Assembly (NCBI RefSeq): GCF_010731595.1
Contig: NZ_AP022582.1
Coordinates: forward strand, 5,270,001-5,334,000
DNA length: 64,000 nucleotides
Reading direction: 5' to 3'
DNA from: Mycobacterium seoulense
GTDB lineage: Bacteria; Actinomycetota; Actinomycetes; Mycobacteriales; Mycobacteriaceae
A program made the position numbers and the translations under genes. Below, piece by piece: positions 59,272-64,000 of this stretch (positions are counted from its first letter, which is position 1; each line of letters opens with the position of its first letter). A model generated the notes under the pieces. It was not told where the DNA came from, ran no database searches, and saw nothing but the letters and a program-made list of their open reading frames with translations.

Positions 59272-60615
59272 TCAGTGCCGCGCTTGTCCGGGGAACGGCG
59301 GGCGCGGCCCCGGCGCGCGGCCGGGGAACGCGCGCGGCGATCGCTTGCGGCGGCGACCGCTGAACAGCAGGACCGAGTCCTGGCTGAGCGCAACCAGCCG
59401 CGCCATGCCCAGCTCGATCCCGGCGGCCAGCTGCTTGACATCGAACGCGGCGCCGGGTTCGGCGGTGATGCCGAACACGAGTTCGTCGCCGTAGCTCAGC
59501 ACCGCGACCCCGGTGCTCAACTGAACGGCGGTCGGCGGGATGGGCAGCACGCGCTCCATCGTCTGGCCCATCAGGCGCAGCCGGTACCGGGGTCCGGGCA
59601 CGTTCGTCGTCAAGGTCACGATGGCGCGCTGCGGCAGCCGCGACAGCAGTTCGATGACGTTGTCCCGCACCACCGTCGGCAAGGAGTTGAGCGCCGACTC
59701 GACGATGCCGCCGGTGTGGGGCGGGGGAGTTGTCTTGTCATTCCACCTCGTCTGCACCGCGCGCAAGCGCTGGACCGGGTCGTCGTGTTCGACCGGCAGG
59801 TACGGCGAACGGGCGGGCGTCGGCACCAGGGCGCGCAGCGAATCCGCCCGCGGCTCCTCGCCGCGGCCGAGCAGCACCGTCCGGAAGCCCTCGGTGGTGG
59901 CGGCCAGCGCGACGTCGTTGATGGTGACACCGAACCGGCGGCAGACGCGGTCAACGTCGGCGATCGGGACCCGCACCGTGGCGTAGCGGCGCAGGACGGC
60001 GGCCCGGTCCTGCGTCCGCAGCGCGGGCCAGACCGCGGCGAGCACGGCGCCGGTCGCGGTCCACGACGCCCGCCACAGCGCATCGGCCCAGCCCTCGCGC
60101 CGCCTCGACGGTCGCGAAAGCTGCTTGTCCACAGGGGTGTTCACGAAGGCGTCGTCGTCGGCGTCGTCGCACAGCCTGGTGAGCAGGTGCGCGGGTGAGC
60201 TGCCCCCCAGCAGGCGGTGATGGGTCTTCATCAGGATCGCCCACCGGTTACCTTTCAGGCCCTCGATCACCCAGCACTCCCACGGCGGACGGTCCGGGCG
60301 CAGGGGCCGTTCGAGGGCGTGGGAGATGGCCCCGGCCAGCTCGGCGTCGTCGCCCGGCCGGGGGATCGCCACCCGGTGCACGTGCTGGGCGAGGTCGAAT
60401 TCCGGGCAGTCGACCCAGTCCTGATGCGGCGGGTGCGCGCGCGGCAATTGCGTGCAGCGCGGTATCGTCCGAATGCGTTCGGCCAGAAGGCGACTGAGGC
60501 GCAGGTAATCGGGTGCGCCGTCCACGATCGCCACGGCGCCGATCGCCAGGCCGGCGTGCTGGTCGGGATCCCGCGCCGTCAGGAATGCCGTATCCAGTGC
60601 CTTCACCTGCGCCAT
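59272..60615 (-). CDS. Wax ester synthase/diacylglycerol acyltransferase family, altered active site
   Basis: A 447-residue WS/DGAT protein (Rv3371 type) with FDLAQHVHRVAIPRPGDDAE, PPWECWVIEGL, and the C-terminal TTNVPGPRYRLRLMGQTM. The active-site block reads MKTHHRLLGGSSPA: the canonical HHxxxDG has Gly in place of the Asp. The two His remain, so activity may be weak or lost. The C-terminus is basic and Pro-rich. ATG 60615 follows GGGGGCGAG. A role in triacylglycerol or wax ester formation is inferred from family. Confidence 0.85.
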   Translation of the reverse strand: MAQVKALDTAFLTARDPDQHAGLAIGAVAIVDGAPDYLRLSRLLAERIRTIPRCTQLPRAHPPHQDWVDCPEFDLAQHVHRVAIPRPGDDAELAGAISHALERPLRPDRPPWECWVIEGLKGNRWAILMKTHHRLLGGSSPAHLLTRLCDDADDDAFVNTPVDKQLSRPSRRREGWADALWRASWTATGAVLAAVWPALRTQDRAAVLRRYATVRVPIADVDRVCRRFGVTINDVALAATTEGFRTVLLGRGEEPRADSLRALVPTPARSPYLPVEHDDPVQRLRAVQTRWNDKTTPPPHTGGIVESALNSLPTVVRDNVIELLSRLPQRAIVTLTTNVPGPRYRLRLMGQTMERVLPIPPTAVQLSTGVAVLSYGDELVFGITAEPGAAFDVKQLAAGIELGMARLVALSQDSVLLFSGRRRKRSPRAFPGRAPGPRPPFPGQARH

Positions 60616-60750
60616 GCTCGCCCCCGCCGAAAATTTCGCCTGGTTACCAGTGTCTGCCCGGTCCCTGCGCCCGCGGTAGGCGCGCGGCGTTAAGAGCTTG
60701 TTTAGGAGTTGAAGATCGGTTTAACAACCGTTGTCCCGGGCCGCGGCAAT

Positions 60751-60779
60751 TCGAACACACATTCGATAGACTGTCGGCC
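60751..60779 (+). promoter_or_regulatory. SOS box and leaderless promoter of dnaE2
   Basis: TCGAACACACATTCGA (60751-60766) matches the LexA consensus with one mismatch and directly abuts TAGACT (60767-60772), a -10 box 7 nt before GTG 60780. LexA bound here would sit between the -35 and -10 elements. Confidence 0.85.
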
Positions 60780-63700
60780 GTGGGGTGGTTCAACGGCCCG
60801 CCGAGCTGGGCGGAAATGGAGCGGGTGCTCAACGGCAAGCCCCGCCATGCCGGCGTGCCGGTGGTGCCCGGGGAAGACGCCCCCCTGTCGCCCAAGCGCG
60901 GAACGTACCGGCCGCCGGACGACACCCGGGCGCCCCGCTCGTCCGTTCCATACGCCGAGCTGCACGCGCATTCGGCGTTCAGCTTTCTCGACGGGGCCAG
61001 CACGCCGGAGGAGCTGGTCGAGGAGGCCGCCCGGCTGGGGTTGCGCGCGCTGGCGCTGACCGACCACGACGGCCTGTACGGTGCGGTGCGGTTCGCCGAA
61101 GCGGCCGCCGAGCTCGACATTCGCACCGTGTTCGGCGCGGAACTGTCCCTGGGGCGCGGGGCCCGCACCGAGACGCCGGACCCGCCCGGCCCGCACCTGC
61201 TGGTGCTGGCCCGTGGCCCGGAAGGCTACCGGCGGCTGTCGCGTCAGCTGGCCGCCGCGCACCTCGCCGGCGGCGAGAAGGGCAAGCCGCACTACGACTT
61301 CGACGCGCTTACCGAGGCCGCCGGCGGGCACTGGCACATCCTCACCGGGTGCCGCAAAGGCCATGTCCGCCAAGCGCTTTCCAATGGCGGTCCGGACGCG
61401 GCGGAGCAGGCGCTGGCCGACCTGGTGGACCGTTTCGGCGCTGGCCGGGTCAGCGTCGAGTTGACTCACCACGGCCACCCGCTCGACGACGAGCGCAACG
61501 TGGCGCTGGCCGCCCTCGCGCCGCGCTTCGGCGTCGGCGTCGTCGCCACCACCGGGGCGCATTTCGCGGGGCCGTCGCGGCGCCGGCTGGCCATGGCTAT
61601 GGGCGCCATCCGGGCCCGGCAGTCGCTCGATTCGGCCGCGGGGTGGCTGGCCCCGCTGGGCGGCTCGCACCTGCGGTCCGGCGACGAGATGGCCCGGCTG
61701 TTCGCGTGGTGCCCCGACGCGGTGGCCGCCGCCGCCGAACTCGGTGAACAGTGCGCGTTCGGGCTGGCGCTGATCGCCCCGCAGCTGCCGCCGTTCGACG
61801 TGCCCGACGGGCACACCGAGGACAGCTGGCTGCGGCAGCTGACGATGACGGGGGCCCGCGACCGCTACGGGCCGGCCGATGCCGCTCCGCGCGCGTACAC
61901 CCAGATCGAACACGAACTGAAAGTCATTGCGCAGCTGACGTTTCCGGGCTACTTCCTGGTGGTGCACGACATCGCCCGGTTCTGCCGCCAGAACAACATC
62001 CTGTGTCAGGGCAGGGGGTCGGCGGCCAATTCGGCGGTCTGTTACGCCCTCGGGGTCACCGCGGTGGACCCGGTGGCCAACGAGCTGCTGTTCGAGCGGT
62101 TCCTGTCACCCGCCCGCGACGGCCCACCCGACATCGACATGGACATCGAGTCCGACCAGCGGGAAAAGGTCATCCAGTACGTCTACGACCGCTACGGCCG
62201 CGACTACGCCGCCCAGGTCGCCAACGTCATCACCTATCGGGGCCGGATCGCGGTGCGCGACATGGCCCGCGCCCTGGGCTTCTCGCAGGGGCAGCAGGAC
62301 GCGTGGAGCAAGCAGCTCGGCCACTGGGACGGGCTGGCGGATTCGCCCGACGTCGAGGGCATCCCGCCGCCGGTGGTCGACCTGGCCAACCAGATCCGCA
62401 ACCTGCCGCGGCACATGGGCATTCACTCCGGCGGCATGGTGATCTGCGACCGGCCGATCGCCGACGTGTGCCCGGTGGAGTGGGCGCGCATGGAGAACCG
62501 CAGCGTCCTGCAGTGGGACAAGGATGACTGTGCGGCAATCGGTTTGGTGAAGTTCGACCTGCTCGGGCTGGGCATGCTGTCGGCGCTGCACTACGCCATC
62601 GACCTGGTGGCCGAGCACAAGGGGATCGACGTGGACCTGGCCAGGCTCGACCTCTCCGAGCCGGCGGTGTACGAGATGCTGGCGCGCGCCGACTCCGTCG
62701 GCGTGTTCCAGGTGGAGTCGCGCGCGCAGATGGCGACCCTGCCGCGGCTGAAGCCGCGGATCTTCTACGACCTGGTGGTCGAGGTCGCCCTGATCCGGCC
62801 CGGGCCCATCCAGGGCGGGTCGGTGCACCCCTACATCCGGCGGCGCAACGGGCTGGACCCGGTCGTCTACGACCATCCGTCCATGGAGCCGGCGCTGCGA
62901 AAGACGCTGGGGGTGCCGCTCTTTCAGGAGCAGCTGATGCAGCTCGCGGTCGACTGCGCCGGCTTTTCGGCCGCCGAGGCCGACCAGCTGCGCCGCGCGA
63001 TGGGCTCCAAGCGTTCCACCGAGCGCATGCGGCGGCTGCGCGGCCGGTTCTACGACGGCATGCGCGCGCTGCACGGCGCCCCCGACGAGGTGATCGACCG
63101 GACCTACGAAAAGCTGGAGGCCTTCGCCAATTTCGGCTTCCCGGAGAGCCACGCGCTGAGCTTCGCGTCGCTGGTGTTCTACTCGTCGTGGTTCAAGCTG
63201 CACCACCCGGCGGCGTTCTGCGCGGCGCTGCTGCGGGCGCAGCCGATGGGTTTCTATTCGCCGCAGTCGCTGGTGGCCGACGCGCGCCGGCACGGCGTCA
63301 CGGTGCACGGCCCGGACGTCAACGCCAGCCTGGCGCACGCCACCCTCGAGAACGCCGGGACGGAGGTACGCCTGGGGTTGGGCACCGTGCGTCACATCGG
63401 CGACGATCTCGCCGAGCGGCTGGTCGAGGAGCGAAACACCAACGGCCCGTTTGCTTCCCTGCTGGACCTGACGACCCGGCTGCAGCTCTCCGTGCCGCAG
63501 ACCGAGGCGCTGGCGACGGCCGGGGCTTTTGCCTGCTTCGGCATGTCCCGGCGCGAGGCGCTGTGGGCGGCCGGGGCGGCCGCCACCCAACGCCCGGACC
63601 GGTTGCCGGGCGTGGGCTCGTCGTCGCATGTCCCGGCGTTGCCCGGGATGAGCGAGCTGGAGCTGGCCGCCGCCGACGTGTGGGCCACCGGCGTGTCCCC

Positions 63701-64000
63701 GGACAGCTACCCGACGCAGTTCCTGCGGGCGGACCTGGACGCGATGGGGGTGGTGCCCGCCGAGAAGCTGCTGTCCGTACCCGACGGCGACCGGGTGCTG
63801 ATCGCCGGCGCGGTGACCCACCGGCAGCGGCCCGGGACGGCCCAGGGGGTGACGTTCCTCAACCTCGAGGACGAGACGGGGATGGTCAACGTGCTCTGCA
63901 CGCCGGCGGTGTGGGCGCGGCACCGCAAGCTGGCCAACACCGCGCCCGCGATGCTGGTGCGCGGTCAGGTCCAAAACGCCAGCGGCGCAGTCACCGTCGT
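60780..64000 (+). CDS. dnaE2: Error-prone DNA polymerase DnaE2 (3' end outside window)
   Basis: The frame is open from GTG 60780 to the window end, about 1,073 residues; family members are only slightly longer, so just the last residues are missing. The PHP domain begins AELHAHSAFSFLDGASTPEE. The C-family polymerase core includes GRGSAANSAVCYALG and PDIDMDIESDQREKV, with the catalytic Asp pair at 453 and 455, and later MGSKRSTERM. An OB-fold region (GVTFLNLEDETGMVNVLC) is near the end. Equivalent to Rv3370c; it performs translesion synthesis with ImuB and ImuA'. Leaderless and LexA-controlled. Confidence 0.96.
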   Translation, partial: MGWFNGPPSWAEMERVLNGKPRHAGVPVVPGEDAPLSPKRGTYRPPDDTRAPRSSVPYAELHAHSAFSFLDGASTPEELVEEAARLGLRALALTDHDGLYGAVRFAEAAAELDIRTVFGAELSLGRGARTETPDPPGPHLLVLARGPEGYRRLSRQLAAAHLAGGEKGKPHYDFDALTEAAGGHWHILTGCRKGHVRQALSNGGPDAAEQALADLVDRFGAGRVSVELTHHGHPLDDERNVALAALAPRFGVGVVATTGAHFAGPSRRRLAMAMGAIRARQSLDSAAGWLAPLGGSHLRSGDEMARLFAWCPDAVAAAAELGEQCAFGLALIAPQLPPFDVPDGHTEDSWLRQLTMTGARDRYGPADAAPRAYTQIEHELKVIAQLTFPGYFLVVHDIARFCRQNNILCQGRGSAANSAVCYALGVTAVDPVANELLFERFLSPARDGPPDIDMDIESDQREKVIQYVYDRYGRDYAAQVANVITYRGRIAVRDMARALGFSQGQQDAWSKQLGHWDGLADSPDVEGIPPPVVDLANQIRNLPRHMGIHSGGMVICDRPIADVCPVEWARMENRSVLQWDKDDCAAIGLVKFDLLGLGMLSALHYAIDLVAEHKGIDVDLARLDLSEPAVYEMLARADSVGVFQVESRAQMATLPRLKPRIFYDLVVEVALIRPGPIQGGSVHPYIRRRNGLDPVVYDHPSMEPALRKTLGVPLFQEQLMQLAVDCAGFSAAEADQLRRAMGSKRSTERMRRLRGRFYDGMRALHGAPDEVIDRTYEKLEAFANFGFPESHALSFASLVFYSSWFKLHHPAAFCAALLRAQPMGFYSPQSLVADARRHGVTVHGPDVNASLAHATLENAGTEVRLGLGTVRHIGDDLAERLVEERNTNGPFASLLDLTTRLQLSVPQTEALATAGAFACFGMSRREALWAAGAAATQRPDRLPGVGSSSHVPALPGMSELELAAADVWATGVSPDSYPTQFLRADLDAMGVVPAEKLLSVPDGDRVLIAGAVTHRQRPGTAQGVTFLNLEDETGMVNVLCTPAVWARHRKLANTAPAMLVRGQVQNASGAVTV

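Overview
The window is high-GC, gene-dense actinobacterial DNA whose gene content and order match the chromosome of a slow-growing Mycobacterium. It runs from esxU to dnaE2, which corresponds to the Rv3445c-Rv3370c stretch of M. tuberculosis H37Rv read on the opposite strand. Evidence includes WhiB3, GroEL1 with a His-rich tail, SigD with its anti-sigma factor RsdA, CmaA1, AcrA1, HtdY, a WS/DGAT enzyme, F420-type LLM oxidoreductases and many leaderless promoters (TANNNT 6-7 nt before ATG/GTG). The species cannot be fixed from sequence reading alone; an M. avium-complex-like slow grower is my best guess. No rRNA, tRNA, CRISPR array or insertion sequence was seen.

Layout. 1-5.0 kb: esxU (cut by the window edge) and esxT, a terminator, rplM-rpsI, glmM, and two ESX-associated proteins. 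5-7.9 kb: an LLM oxidoreductase, a small gene remnant, an alpha/beta hydrolase without a nucleophile, and an AT-richer divergent spacer. 7.9-20.5 kb: glmS, a tandem pair of DUF4436 membrane proteins, a rhomboid-like protein, nnr, gadB, alr, an alpha/beta hydrolase, and the overlapping tsaE-tsaB-rimI-tsaD run. 20.5-22.8 kb: groES-groEL1 behind a perfect CIRCE element, closed by a strong terminator. 22.9-27.4 kb: an accessory block absent from this place in M. tuberculosis as I remember it (secreted Cys protein, LLM enzyme, di-iron protein, DUF1345 protein, HabA-like protein, degenerate SodC-like lipoprotein). 27.5-40.2 kb: whiB3, a TPR-like protein, sigD-rsdA, a DUF5319 protein, guaB2-guaB3, choD, a TauD-type dioxygenase with its TetR repressor and two palindromic operators, and a GH65 plus beta-phosphoglucomutase pair. 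40.4-47.1 kb: a second accessory block, made of an MFS-methyltransferase-methyltransferase-hydrolase operon facing an HxlR regulator, then a TetR gene facing an acyl-CoA-dehydrogenase-like flavoenzyme. 47.2-64 kb: guaA, the SOS mutasome genes imuA'-imuB, iunH, cmaA1, a 2OG-Fe dioxygenase, acrA1, lpqD, htdY, otsB2, a WS/DGAT gene and dnaE2 (cut by the window edge).

Functional links. guaB2 and guaA complete the IMP to GMP route, with guaB3 as an IMPDH-like paralogue. rplM-rpsI, groES-groEL1 and the tsa genes are housekeeping. glmM and glmS both serve UDP-GlcNAc synthesis and alr serves peptidoglycan. imuA', imuB and dnaE2 form the damage-inducible mutasome; each of the two loci has an SOS box with a single mismatch. 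The best candidate for an undescribed system is the tightly overlapped MFS-MTase-MTase-hydrolase operon with its HxlR regulator (40.4-45.2 kb), which looks like a resistance or small-molecule modification and export unit. Comparisons with M. tuberculosis throughout are from memory, not from an alignment run here.
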